DNA from: SM1-50 sp964467345
GTDB lineage: Archaea > Thermoplasmatota > E2 > DHVEG-1
Direction of reading: 5' to 3'
Length of the DNA: 21,179 nt
Assembly (NCBI GenBank): GCA_964467345.1
Contig: CAYXPY010000036.1
Location: forward strand, 1-21,179
Part shown: piece after piece, positions 12,905 to 20,515 of the stretch
Layout of the letters: every line of letters starts with the position of its first letter
Numbering within the stretch: position 1 is the stretch's first letter
The notes under the pieces: model-generated
What the model was told of the DNA's origin: nothing
The model's database searches: none
Seen by the model: only the letters and a program-made list of their open reading frames with translations
Position numbers and translations under genes: made by a program

Positions 12905-14211
12905 TAAAAGACATCTTCGTCATGGCTCTTGATGCGATGCGGTCATACAAAATACGGACGTTTTTAACCCTTATTGGAGTCATCATGGGAGTTGCTTCGG
13001 TCATCATGGTAACCACTGCGGGGAATTCCGTCAGTGGTTTTATCGCGGATCAATGGAACATCTTCAATCCGACAGGGATGGTCATCGGAACAGGGACAGG
13101 CGGTGCTGTTCCCCAGCTTTCTATTCGATCAGTGGTCTTCACCACCAATGATGTAGAAAAAATACAACAGTTATCATTGATCAAAACAGTCGCACCCCTT
13201 GGTGTTGTGCCACTCAATAAGATACTCAGACGAGACGGTTTCCTCAAATGGGAATCAAGACCAGGGGAGGTTATGTACGCAAGCACCCCTTCACTGCTTG
13301 AAATCCTAAACCTGAAGCTAGCGGAGGGACGGATGTTCCAGGAGGGAAAAAACGAAGTGGTGATTTCCCAGAATGTCGTAGAGACATTCGGTAAGGAGAA
13401 ACCATTACAGGTTGGTGACACGATCTATCTCCGTCGGGTTGATGGAAAAACCCTTGATGCGGAAATCGTAGGTATCCTTGAACCAGGCTCAACGATGAGC
13501 ATGTTTAATACGCTCTCAACACCAGGGATTATCTGTCCGACAAAACCGTACTATTCAAGTTATTTTGGATCCAACGTCGGAACCATCCTCAAACGGGTTG
13601 TTGCCTATACCATCTTGCTTGCAGAAGCAAGGGATACAGATCATGTTGAAGAGGCCCAAGAGCAAATTCTGAGTTATTTGAACAGCGGGGGATCTGATGC
13701 AAATCAGTTCAAGGATCAAAACATTGATTTTGTCGTAATAACTCAACAGTACATCCTTGTTCGGGTAGACCAAGTAATGAACGTCATCCGTACATATATT
13801 ACAGCCATAGCCCTTATCTCGCTGTTAATTGGAGGAGTCGGCATAGCAAACATCATGTTTGCGACCGTCACTGAAAGGACTAGAGAAATCGGAACGATGA
13901 TGGCGGTTGGAGCGAAACGCAGGGATATCCTACAACTGTTTTTGTTTCAATCAACGGTCATCGGATTGATTGGCGGCTTGACCGGATGTATTTTTGGGGC
14001 AAGTGGAAGCTGGTTTGTCGTTGACCTTCTTAATAATAACATCCAGAACCTCGGTGGCGCCTTTAGCACTGGTTCGATACAACTTACCTATGCCCTGGAA
14101 TGGTTCATCATCGCATCGGTCATCGGAATCCTGATTGGTATCGCAGCAGGACTGCTCCCTGCCCGAAAAGCAGCGAAAATGGACCCTGTGGTAGCACTTC
14201 GGTATGAATAA
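12901..14211 (+). CDS. MacB/FtsX-family ABC transporter permease
   Basis: The 436-residue protein has the MacB layout: an N-terminal membrane helix (about 17-42, after the amphipathic start), a large extracytoplasmic MacB_PCD-like domain (about 45-280), and three C-terminal helices of the FtsX domain (about 285-310, 340-370 and 398-422). Family hallmarks are RTFLTLIGVIMGVASVIMV near the start, ERTREIGTMMAVGAKRRDIL between the second and third helix, and the end PARKAAKMDPVVALRYE. In this family the permease does not form a classical import channel but works by coupling ATP use to movement of the outer domain. It overlaps the ATPase gene by 4 bases, so the two are one translationally coupled unit. 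The archaeal substrate is unknown. No third component gene follows. Confidence 0.94.
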   Translation: MIKDIFVMALDAMRSYKIRTFLTLIGVIMGVASVIMVTTAGNSVSGFIADQWNIFNPTGMVIGTGTGGAVPQLSIRSVVFTTNDVEKIQQLSLIKTVAPLGVVPLNKILRRDGFLKWESRPGEVMYASTPSLLEILNLKLAEGRMFQEGKNEVVISQNVVETFGKEKPLQVGDTIYLRRVDGKTLDAEIVGILEPGSTMSMFNTLSTPGIICPTKPYYSSYFGSNVGTILKRVVAYTILLAEARDTDHVEEAQEQILSYLNSGGSDANQFKDQNIDFVVITQQYILVRVDQVMNVIRTYITAIALISLLIGGVGIANIMFATVTERTREIGTMMAVGAKRRDILQLFLFQSTVIGLIGGLTGCIFGASGSWFVVDLLNNNIQNLGGAFSTGSIQLTYALEWFIIASVIGILIGIAAGLLPARKAAKMDPVVALRYE

Positions 14212-14221
14212 CGATGTTTCC

Positions 14222-14392
14222 TTATTTCGTTGATGGCGCCTGGTTCTGCTCCATCTCTTTAATTTTTTGTAATTCTTCTCTGATTCGACGCATTGCGGCA
14301 TCCTTATCTGGGCCCAGACCAATCGCATCTGAGCTTATTTCATTGCGTTTCAGTTGATTGAGCCACCGTTCGAGTACCTGTTTTTGATCCAT
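14222..14392 (-). CDS. Small acidic/basic helical protein, 56 residues
   Basis: An ATG at 14392-14390 on the minus strand opens a 56-codon frame ending with TAA at 14224-14222. It begins MDQKQVLERWLNQLKRNEIS and its second half (about 30-49, with AMRRIREELQKIKEMEQ) is a strongly amphipathic charged helix. There is no signal peptide, membrane part or Cys. A GGAGGG lies 7 to 9 bases before the ATG, which strongly supports translation. A weak TATA-like TTAATATAC lies further upstream (about 14433-14443). The gene converges with the permease gene, 10 bases apart. I do not recognise the family; a small nucleic-acid or protein-binding role is only a guess. Confidence 0.6.
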   Translation of the reverse strand: MDQKQVLERWLNQLKRNEISSDAIGLGPDKDAAMRRIREELQKIKEMEQNQAPSTK

Positions 14393-14523
14393 AGTGTTCC
14401 CTCCAACAAAGAACCTACATCATGATTGATGTATATTAATGCATAGCGAGGAAATCACAAGGAAATCAAGGGAAAAAAAAGTTAAATAGAAAAAAAACAA
14501 TACTTATCTTGGAGGAGCCCGGA

Positions 14524-14706
14524 ATGTCATACTTCTGGAAGAAGAACGGTACTGTTTATCACTGGCATTTACACTGTAAGTCCGTTCCGATGTACGTCCG
14601 AACCAACCCAGAGTGGGAAATCAGTGAGGAGCGTCCCATTGGAAAGGAACAATGCAAAGAGTGCCGTGAGAAGGACATCGCACAACGAATAAAAGGAAAA
14701 ACCTAA
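14524..14706 (+). CDS. Small Cys/His-rich protein, possible zinc-binding
   Basis: The 60-residue product begins MSYFWKKNGTVYHWHLHCKS and later has EQCKECREKD. The set H-x-H-x-x-C near residues 13-18 and C-x2-C near residues 45-48 could form one zinc site. The middle reads VPMYVRTNPEWEISEERPIG. I know no named family, although the pattern resembles small CHCC-type metal-binding proteins. ATG at 14524 is chosen over TTG at 14509 because GGAGGAG (14511-14517) is correctly spaced for it. The stop lies 1 base from the stop of the convergent YgiQ-family gene. Confidence 0.72.
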   Translation: MSYFWKKNGTVYHWHLHCKSVPMYVRTNPEWEISEERPIGKEQCKECREKDIAQRIKGKT

Positions 14707-14707
14707 C

Positions 14708-16312
14708 CTATTGTTTCTGTTGCCGATCTACAGACGTGCGCGTTGATAGTGTTAGCATAATACGTTTTAGTTGTTTCTTTGTATTATAATCATAGACGAC
14801 ATCGATGTTTTTTCCGGTGAACGGATCTAACCCGGTCCAATACATGCAAGTTGAGACCGTCATCGGTGTCGGGGTGAACAACTGAAATTGCTCAATATTC
14901 TCCAAGTGTTTTTGTTTGATGATATCTCGAAGGAACGCTACCTCGCAGAGGCTATCACCCGGGTGTCCTATCATAAAATAGTACCGCAAGGCTTGCTTTC
15001 GTTGATTATTAATTGAAGAATAGTAATTGAGAAACTCATCAAAACGAGAATTGTTCTTCCCCATCAAAGAGATGACCGTTTTCGAGAAATGTTCTGGAGC
15101 GATTTTCAGACATCCAGAGACATGATGCTTAGAGATTTCATTGATGTATTCCTTGCTTTCGATTGCCAAGTCATAGCGGATGCCACTGCGGATGAAGATT
15201 TTTTTTACACCATTGATCTGACGAGCTTTGCGTAATAATGCAATCAGTCGTGCATGGCTTTTATCCAGCTGGGAACACTCAATGCATCGTCCGTGACAGG
15301 GTGAAGAGTGCGCAGAAGGTTTCATACACACCATCGCATACATGTTCGATGAGGGGCCGACAAAATCATCGATATATCCTTTAAAACCAGGGTGTTTCGT
15401 TAACTGTTGGATTTCCGCTAGAATGTTTTCTTCAGAGCGGGAGATGATCATATCACCTTGATGAAGAGAAAGAGAGCAAAAATGACATGCACCGATACAA
15501 CCACGATGGATGACGACAGAAAACCTGCCCATCTTAAGCAAGGATTTCGGATGCATCTTCCGGGTGAACCCCAGTGAATAAATCCAATCCAGATCCTTTG
15601 TTGTATACAGCGGGTATTTATATTGAACAACATAACTGTTTGTGTATTCCTGGGCCAGGTTCTTCCTATTTGAAAACTGCATTTGCATTTCGCAAAATTT
15701 CCTTTTATCAGCGACGACTTCTCTAAATGCTGGGAGAATCTCAACGGATGAATCAAGGGTTTTACGCAGAACACAGGTCCCCTCAATCCCATCTAACTCT
15801 TGTCCTTGTTTTATTCGTGTAGCGATTTCAATAATCTGTTTTTCGCCATTCCCATAGACAAGGATGTGTGCCCGTGAATCAAGCAAGATGCTCCGACGAA
15901 TGTTATTGTCCCAGTAGTCATAATGGGCAAATCGTCGCAAGGATGCCTCGATACCACCGATGACGATGATACTTGACTTAAAATATTGCTTAATCTTGTT
16001 GCAATAAAAGATGACGGCACGATCAGGCAACTGTGTTACATCGCTATGCTCATCTTCCATTCGTTTCCGTTTTAATGGAGTGTAGTTATGAACCATGCTG
16101 TCGATAGACCCTGAGGTAACCCCGAAACAAAGGCGAGGCGCCCCCAGGCAGGTATATTGTTCTTTTGTTTCTGGTTTCTCGATGATACCAACCCGGTATC
16201 CTTTTGCATCAAGCACTCGTGCAATCACACCGACTGGTGAGAGCGGATGATCATCATAATACTCCCCGCTTATAAGAATAATATCAAAACCTTCGCCAGT
16301 TTTTGCAATCAT
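14708..16312 (-). CDS. YgiQ-family radical SAM protein
   Basis: The 534-residue protein matches the YgiQ family. The N-terminal part has DIILISGEYYDDHPLSPVGV, the B12-binding-like region seen in the family (about 9-165, with GGIEASLRRFAHYDYW). The radical SAM core has C272-x3-C276-x2-C279 (RGCIGACHFCS). The end holds FTPTPMTVSTCMYWTGLDP, a family hallmark. The reaction is not known for this family. It is at the short end of YgiQ lengths, lacking the extra C-terminal tail of some bacterial members. The ATG at 16312 lies about 31 bases below the shared TATA box at 16338-16348, which predicts a transcript with almost no leader. No ribosome site is visible, which fits. Confidence 0.92.
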   Translation of the reverse strand: MIAKTGEGFDIILISGEYYDDHPLSPVGVIARVLDAKGYRVGIIEKPETKEQYTCLGAPRLCFGVTSGSIDSMVHNYTPLKRKRMEDEHSDVTQLPDRAVIFYCNKIKQYFKSSIIVIGGIEASLRRFAHYDYWDNNIRRSILLDSRAHILVYGNGEKQIIEIATRIKQGQELDGIEGTCVLRKTLDSSVEILPAFREVVADKRKFCEMQMQFSNRKNLAQEYTNSYVVQYKYPLYTTKDLDWIYSLGFTRKMHPKSLLKMGRFSVVIHRGCIGACHFCSLSLHQGDMIISRSEENILAEIQQLTKHPGFKGYIDDFVGPSSNMYAMVCMKPSAHSSPCHGRCIECSQLDKSHARLIALLRKARQINGVKKIFIRSGIRYDLAIESKEYINEISKHHVSGCLKIAPEHFSKTVISLMGKNNSRFDEFLNYYSSINNQRKQALRYYFMIGHPGDSLCEVAFLRDIIKQKHLENIEQFQLFTPTPMTVSTCMYWTGLDPFTGKNIDVVYDYNTKKQLKRIMLTLSTRTSVDRQQKQ

Positions 16313-16337
16313 ATGGTTGTCACTTATTGAGTCCCGC

Positions 16338-16348
16338 TATATAAATAT
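16338..16348. promoter_or_regulatory. TATA box shared by the YgiQ-family and surE genes
   Basis: TATATAAATAT is a TATA box on both strands. On the minus strand it places the start of transcription about 4 to 6 bases before the YgiQ-family ATG. On the plus strand it would give surE a leader of about 25 to 30 bases. A separate CATTAAT (about 16374-16380) could instead give surE a leaderless start at 16403. Confidence 0.5.
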
Positions 16349-16396
16349 TCGACCAGTCATTCACCGGAAAGATTCATTAATCTGCTGCTTTTTCCG

Positions 16397-17194
16397 ATGC
16401 CGATGACAGATATTCTGTTGACAAACGATGACGGATACACCTCCGCAGGCTTCGTCCCTCTCATAAGAGAGCTTTCGAAACAATACTCAGTCACTGCGGT
16501 TGCTCCGGATCGGGGAAGAAGTTGGATTGGAAAAGCAATTACGACGAAAAAAAAGCTTAAGGTGAAGAAAATAACCTATCAGGGGGTCGACATGTTCCTC
16601 CTTGATGGAACCCCTGCTGATTGCATACAAATAGGATTATACGATTTAGTAGAGACCCGCCCGAAACTTGTTCTTTCCGGTATCAACATCGGGTTGAACA
16701 TTGGAAGGGCACGGACCCTAAGCTCAGGGACAATAGGAGCAGCGATTGAAGGCTCCATTGATGGAGTACGGGCAATTGCATCATCTCTCTCTATACCGTT
16801 ACCGATAAGAGACAATAAAACTGATTTTTATCATCCAAAAAATTATCCATTGTTCGAGAACGCTGCGCAAATAACCACAAAAGTAGCCACGATCATCATG
16901 AAGAAAGCCTTTGAGGGGGTTGACCTTTTTTCACTGAACATCCCCTTTGAAGCGACTGTGGCGACGCCGCTTCACATCACCACTTTGTTCAAAACAAGAT
17001 ATGGCAGATTATTCCACAGAAACGGAGATACGTTCCTCCATCAAACCCCACCAATACAATTTAAAGATATGGAGGAAAAAACAGATCTTAAAGCGATACA
17101 TGAGAAGAGCATCTCGCTGACACCAATGAATATCTCCTTTGCTACTACTACTCAGTTTCAAAACGTTGAGCGTGTCTTTACAGACGAATGGTAG
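16397..17194 (+). CDS. surE: 5'/3'-nucleotidase SurE
   Basis: SurE is a metal-dependent nucleoside monophosphate phosphatase of the cytosol. The 265-residue length is close to the family's usual 250 to 260. The metal-binding motif is LLTNDDGY near the N-terminus (Asp pair at residues 11-12), followed by APDRGRSWIG with the catalytic-site Ser and by the SGINIGLNIG and SGTIGAAIEG motifs that hold the metal-binding Asn and the core glycine turns. The C-terminal half is less conserved, as usual. Start at 16397 is uncertain: a second ATG at 16403 gives MTDILLTNDDG, and no ribosome site precedes either. It is divergent from the YgiQ-family gene. Confidence 0.95.
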   Translation: MPMTDILLTNDDGYTSAGFVPLIRELSKQYSVTAVAPDRGRSWIGKAITTKKKLKVKKITYQGVDMFLLDGTPADCIQIGLYDLVETRPKLVLSGINIGLNIGRARTLSSGTIGAAIEGSIDGVRAIASSLSIPLPIRDNKTDFYHPKNYPLFENAAQITTKVATIIMKKAFEGVDLFSLNIPFEATVATPLHITTLFKTRYGRLFHRNGDTFLHQTPPIQFKDMEEKTDLKAIHEKSISLTPMNISFATTTQFQNVERVFTDEW

Positions 17195-17209
17195 GTCTGA
17201 GGTTTGTTT

Positions 17210-18349
17210 TTAATCGATGAAAAAGAATGCAATAGAGATAATGAGATAGACGCTAAGTAGTTGTGCTCCTTCTAACCAATTACATCTCCCATCTGCAGAA
17301 AGATAATTAACGATGAGCACCGCTAAAATAACAGCCAGAATCTCAAAAGGGGTAAACACAAGGGAAAAACCAAAATGAAAGATCTCACTGACAAGCATGA
17401 GGATGGGGATAACGAACAATGCTATCTGGATTGCACCGCTTAGGCCAATCTCGATAGAGACATCTAGTTTGTTTTTCATGGAAAATTGCACAGCAGTCGA
17501 TATCTCCGCGATATTGGTAATAATCGCAATCACCACCAGTCCAATGAACATCTGTGAAAGGCCAATCGCCTGTGCCGCATGCTCTATGGTTCCTACAAGG
17601 ATTTCCGATTCGAAAGTGACCACGATAATCGTAAGAAAAAGAATAAATGCAGCGAGTCGTCTGCTCATCGTGGGTCTCTCACGAGTGGCCTTTATTTCAT
17701 CGCTGGCATCGAAGAGATCTTTATGCGTCCTTAGAGAGAAGACAAGACCAGCAAGATAGATAACCGCCATCACAACAGCAACCGCACTGCTGAGATGTGT
17801 AATCTGCGGATCATGAGGTCTGATAATATCATAGACACTGGGAATGGCTAAGCCTGCTACAACAATAATAAGCATAGTAGATGAAACACCGATGGTCTGA
17901 TTGTTGAATCGTTGGGCCTTATACCGTAAGCCACCAGTAAAAATACTTAGACCCACAAGCAGTAAGATATTTCCGATGATGCTTCCAATGATGGATGCTT
18001 GAACGACCTGTATCAAACCTGCGCGTAACGATAGAATAGCGATAATCAATTCGATAGAGTTCCCAAAGGTAGCTGAAAAAAGACCGCTCACTGAAGGATT
18101 TGTCTGCAAAGAAATCTCCTTTGTGGAATAGCCCATGATCCTCGCAAGAGGCACAATCGCTAAGACCGATGTGATGAAAATTAGTAAATCCTCTTTCGTG
18201 AAGAGATACAAACAAAAGCTGATAGGGATAAATACCAGCAACAAATAGAACGCTTTTCCAATCCGGAGTTTTTGCATGATAGTCTGTCGGACGGGAGGTG
18301 AATAGTATCCTTTGATTAATTCTTTGCGCTCGACGATGAAAGGAATCAT
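17210..18349 (-). CDS. Ca2+/H+ antiporter-like protein (CaCA superfamily)
   Basis: The 379-residue protein has about eleven predicted membrane helices and the two inverted alpha-repeats of cation/Ca2+ exchangers. Repeat one has SATFGNSIELIIAILSL (E100), matching GNxxE. Repeat two has IAIITNIAEISTAVQFSMKN (about 275-295), where the usual Gly before Asn is Thr but Asn and Glu remain. After it comes KLDVSIEIGLSGAIQIALFV, a CAX-type hallmark. The protein should export Ca2+ (or another divalent cation) in exchange for protons at the cell membrane. The first ATG at 18349 gives 24 residues before an internal Met (M25) next to the first helix; either could be the start, and neither has a clear ribosome site. 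It converges with surE and is divergent from the thiI-like gene. Confidence 0.9.
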   Translation of the reverse strand: MIPFIVERKELIKGYYSPPVRQTIMQKLRIGKAFYLLLVFIPISFCLYLFTKEDLLIFITSVLAIVPLARIMGYSTKEISLQTNPSVSGLFSATFGNSIELIIAILSLRAGLIQVVQASIIGSIIGNILLLVGLSIFTGGLRYKAQRFNNQTIGVSSTMLIIVVAGLAIPSVYDIIRPHDPQITHLSSAVAVVMAVIYLAGLVFSLRTHKDLFDASDEIKATRERPTMSRRLAAFILFLTIIVVTFESEILVGTIEHAAQAIGLSQMFIGLVVIAIITNIAEISTAVQFSMKNKLDVSIEIGLSGAIQIALFVIPILMLVSEIFHFGFSLVFTPFEILAVILAVLIVNYLSADGRCNWLEGAQLLSVYLIISIAFFFID

Positions 18350-18429
18350 CTACAATGATATTCTTTGTCACCATCTAAAATGTTTCTAAAATGAAAGCTT
18401 AATGTATCTCTACGATATTTTGAAACCCA

Positions 18430-19341
18430 ATGAAATACGACATCATCGTGGTTCGATATGGAGAACTATCGCTAAAGAGCACCTATGTTCGTAAATACTT
18501 CGAATCAATCCTAATAAGAAATATAAAAAAAGCCCTCCAAGTGGAGAACATATCGCATACGGTGATGATGCAGCGTGGACGAATCTTTATCATGACAGAA
18601 GAAATTGAAAAAATAAAAACGATATTGCCGCGGATCTTTGGCATCGTGTCATTCAGTCCCGCGGTTCAAACAACCGCTTCCTTAGAGGATATATCGACAG
18701 TCGCCCGACAACTGATGAAAAATGCGCTAACAGCAGAGAAAAGTTTTGCGATTCGAGCGACAAGAAGTGGTAAGCATCCATTCACAAGTCAGGATGTCGC
18801 GAGACGAATCGGAAATGATATTGTCACTGCGACCCAGGCTAAGGTAGATTTGAATGCTCCAGAAATCGAGCTTTTTATTGAAATCAGAGAGGAAAAATCA
18901 TTTCTATTCACTGAAAAAATTCGCGGGATCGGTGGTCTCCCCTCAGGGACACAGGGGACTATTGCCGCCCTGATCGAAAATCCGACTTCCTTACTAGCAG
19001 CCTGGTATCTTATGCGGCGCGGATGCAACGTTTTTATCGTGAACACAGCGATCTCAAATGAAAATGCGATTTTGGCATTTCTGAGGCATTGGTATGCGGA
19101 TGCTGAGATTACCACAATGGACCCTTCAAAAGAAGAGTTCTTCAAACGAGTATCAGATGTTTGCTCTGAGAAACACTGCGATGCGTTGGTCACAGGTCAT
19201 ACTTTAGATGAACCAGACAATCCCCTTCTGCGTCTCAAGAAAATGAAAAAAAACAGTGTCATTCCAATCTTAAGTCCGCTGATCGCACAGACAAAAGAGG
19301 AGATACAAGACCAATCCAGAAAAAAAGGGATAGGCCTATGA
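18430..19341 (+). CDS. thiI: ThiI homologue with degenerate PP-loop domain
   Basis: The first 165 residues match ThiI: an N-terminal ferredoxin-like domain (about 1-60, MKYDIIVVRYGELSLKS) and a THUMP domain (about 60-165) with FAIRATRSGKHPFTSQD, which bind tRNA. GIGGLPSGTQGTIAAL then enters the region where ThiI has its ATP-binding PP-loop SGGxDS, but residues 182-187 read IENPTS, so the motif is lost apart from the last Ser. The following AANH-like part is recognisable (AAWYLMRRGC, DALVTGHTLDEPDN, ILSPLIAQTKEEI) but short, ending at 303 against about 380 or more. The catalytic Cys residues are not evident. It is thus unlikely to make 4-thiouridine by the standard route, but may still bind tRNA. 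The stop overlaps the panE ATG by 4 bases. A weak TATA-like CTTAATGTA (about 18398-18406) suggests a leaderless start. Confidence 0.85.
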   Translation: MKYDIIVVRYGELSLKSTYVRKYFESILIRNIKKALQVENISHTVMMQRGRIFIMTEEIEKIKTILPRIFGIVSFSPAVQTTASLEDISTVARQLMKNALTAEKSFAIRATRSGKHPFTSQDVARRIGNDIVTATQAKVDLNAPEIELFIEIREEKSFLFTEKIRGIGGLPSGTQGTIAALIENPTSLLAAWYLMRRGCNVFIVNTAISNENAILAFLRHWYADAEITTMDPSKEEFFKRVSDVCSEKHCDALVTGHTLDEPDNPLLRLKKMKKNSVIPILSPLIAQTKEEIQDQSRKKGIGL

Positions 19342-20237
19342 ATGTCGTTGTCTTTGGGGCAGGGGCGATTGGATCGCTGTTCGGTGCGTTGCTAGCACAA
19401 AAAAACACGGTTGTCTTGGTTGGAAGACACCCACATATCACCACCATACAGAAAAAAGGACTACGCATCACAGGAAAGACCCATAGGATTGTGAAAACAA
19501 CAGCAGTTGAATCAATAAAAGACATCTCTCTGCAAGTAGACCTTATTCTCCTCACCGTCAAATCCTATGACACAAAAACAGCAGCACGTCAACTTTGTCA
19601 GTGTATAGGTGATGAGACAATGGTGCTATCTCTCCAAAACGGCCTGGATAATATCGAAAAAATAGAACGATTCATTGATAAAAAACATATCCTTGCTGGT
19701 GTGACAACACAAGGAGCACTCTTTTCAAAACCAGGTGAAATAATCCATACCGGGTTTGGAAAAACAATACTTGGGGAGCTCGATGGCTCGTCTTCAAAAC
19801 GACTCCTGGGTCTTGTTTCACTTTTCAATGAAGCAGCAATTCATACCACAGCAAGTAACGATATCAAAAAAGAAATCTGGAGTAAGGCAATCATTAACTC
19901 GAGTATCAATCCGCTGACTGCGTTTTTGGGGTGTAAAAATGGTTATCTGCTGGAAAATCCTCTTCTGGAAAAAGTTGTTGAATGCATCTGCATGGAATCA
20001 GGTCGTATCGCTTCATCAGAAGGGATATCCGTGTCCGTAGAAGAAATGATACAGAAGACAAAAGAAGTGATTCTGAATACGGCGGATAACTATTCTTCCA
20101 TGTTGCAAAGCATCCAACAACGAAAAAAAACAGAAATTGAGTCAATCAATGGTAAGCTTGTAAGCATCGGAGAGTACCATAAAATCAACGTTTCCTTAAA
20201 TAGAATCCTTACCGAACTTATCAACTCCATTTATTGA
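19338..20237 (+). CDS. panE: 2-dehydropantoate 2-reductase (ketopantoate reductase)
   Basis: The enzyme reduces ketopantoate to pantoate with NADPH or NADH, a step towards coenzyme A, in the cytosol. The 299-residue product has the dinucleotide motif GAGAIGS (7-13), K75 and the VKSYDT segment, N101 in LQNGLDN, the K182 and N186 catalytic pair in WSKAIINSSIN, and E265 in the KKTEIESINGKLV motif of the substrate site. All key residues of the family are present, so it should be active. The ATG at 19338 overlaps the upstream ThiI-like gene as ATGA, implying coupled translation with it. A ketopantoate reductase paired with a tRNA-binding protein has no clear metabolic reason. T-rich sequence near 20305-20322 follows and may terminate transcription. 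Confidence 0.94.
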   Translation: MNVVVFGAGAIGSLFGALLAQKNTVVLVGRHPHITTIQKKGLRITGKTHRIVKTTAVESIKDISLQVDLILLTVKSYDTKTAARQLCQCIGDETMVLSLQNGLDNIEKIERFIDKKHILAGVTTQGALFSKPGEIIHTGFGKTILGELDGSSSKRLLGLVSLFNEAAIHTTASNDIKKEIWSKAIINSSINPLTAFLGCKNGYLLENPLLEKVVECICMESGRIASSEGISVSVEEMIQKTKEVILNTADNYSSMLQSIQQRKKTEIESINGKLVSIGEYHKINVSLNRILTELINSIY

Positions 20238-20515
20238 AGCAGAAAACTCTCATAAGCAGTATGGTATAAAAAAGATAAACGAGTGTATTTTTAAGAGGAG
20301 AGGACTGTTGTATTTTTTATATAATTAGTCGAGACAGGACATCAAAAGACACTGTATTAGATTAAATAAGGGAAAAACACAGCTCAAAATGCTGTTTCTT
20401 CCAGATAACAATAAGGTCTTACTGACATTCATACAAATACCAATAACTTTATATAAACTGTAACCTATATTATTAATATTATTGCTAAATTTCTCCAGTG
20501 TGGAGGCATACTCTT
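20238..20515. other. Intergenic region after panE
   Basis: This 278-base stretch holds a T-run (about 20305-20322), a short ACAGC/GCTGT hairpin near 20380-20396, a TATA-like GGTATAAAAAAG (about 20265) with no gene behind it, and the promoter of the gene at 20516. I see no further coding frame or RNA gene. Confidence 0.5.
20448..20457 (+). promoter_or_regulatory. TATA box of the partial gene at the right edge
   Basis: TTTATATAAA is a palindromic TATA box about 60 bases before the ATG at 20516. It predicts a transcript start near 20477 and a leader that contains the GGAGG at 20502-20506. Confidence 0.5.

Noticed and set aside
13271..13492. Several antisense frames in the ABC permease gene
   Set aside because: They have no ribosome sites and no recognisable protein features.
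17919..18374. 151-codon minus-strand frame over the antiporter start
   Set aside because: Overlaps the antiporter in another frame; no membrane pattern or family motif.
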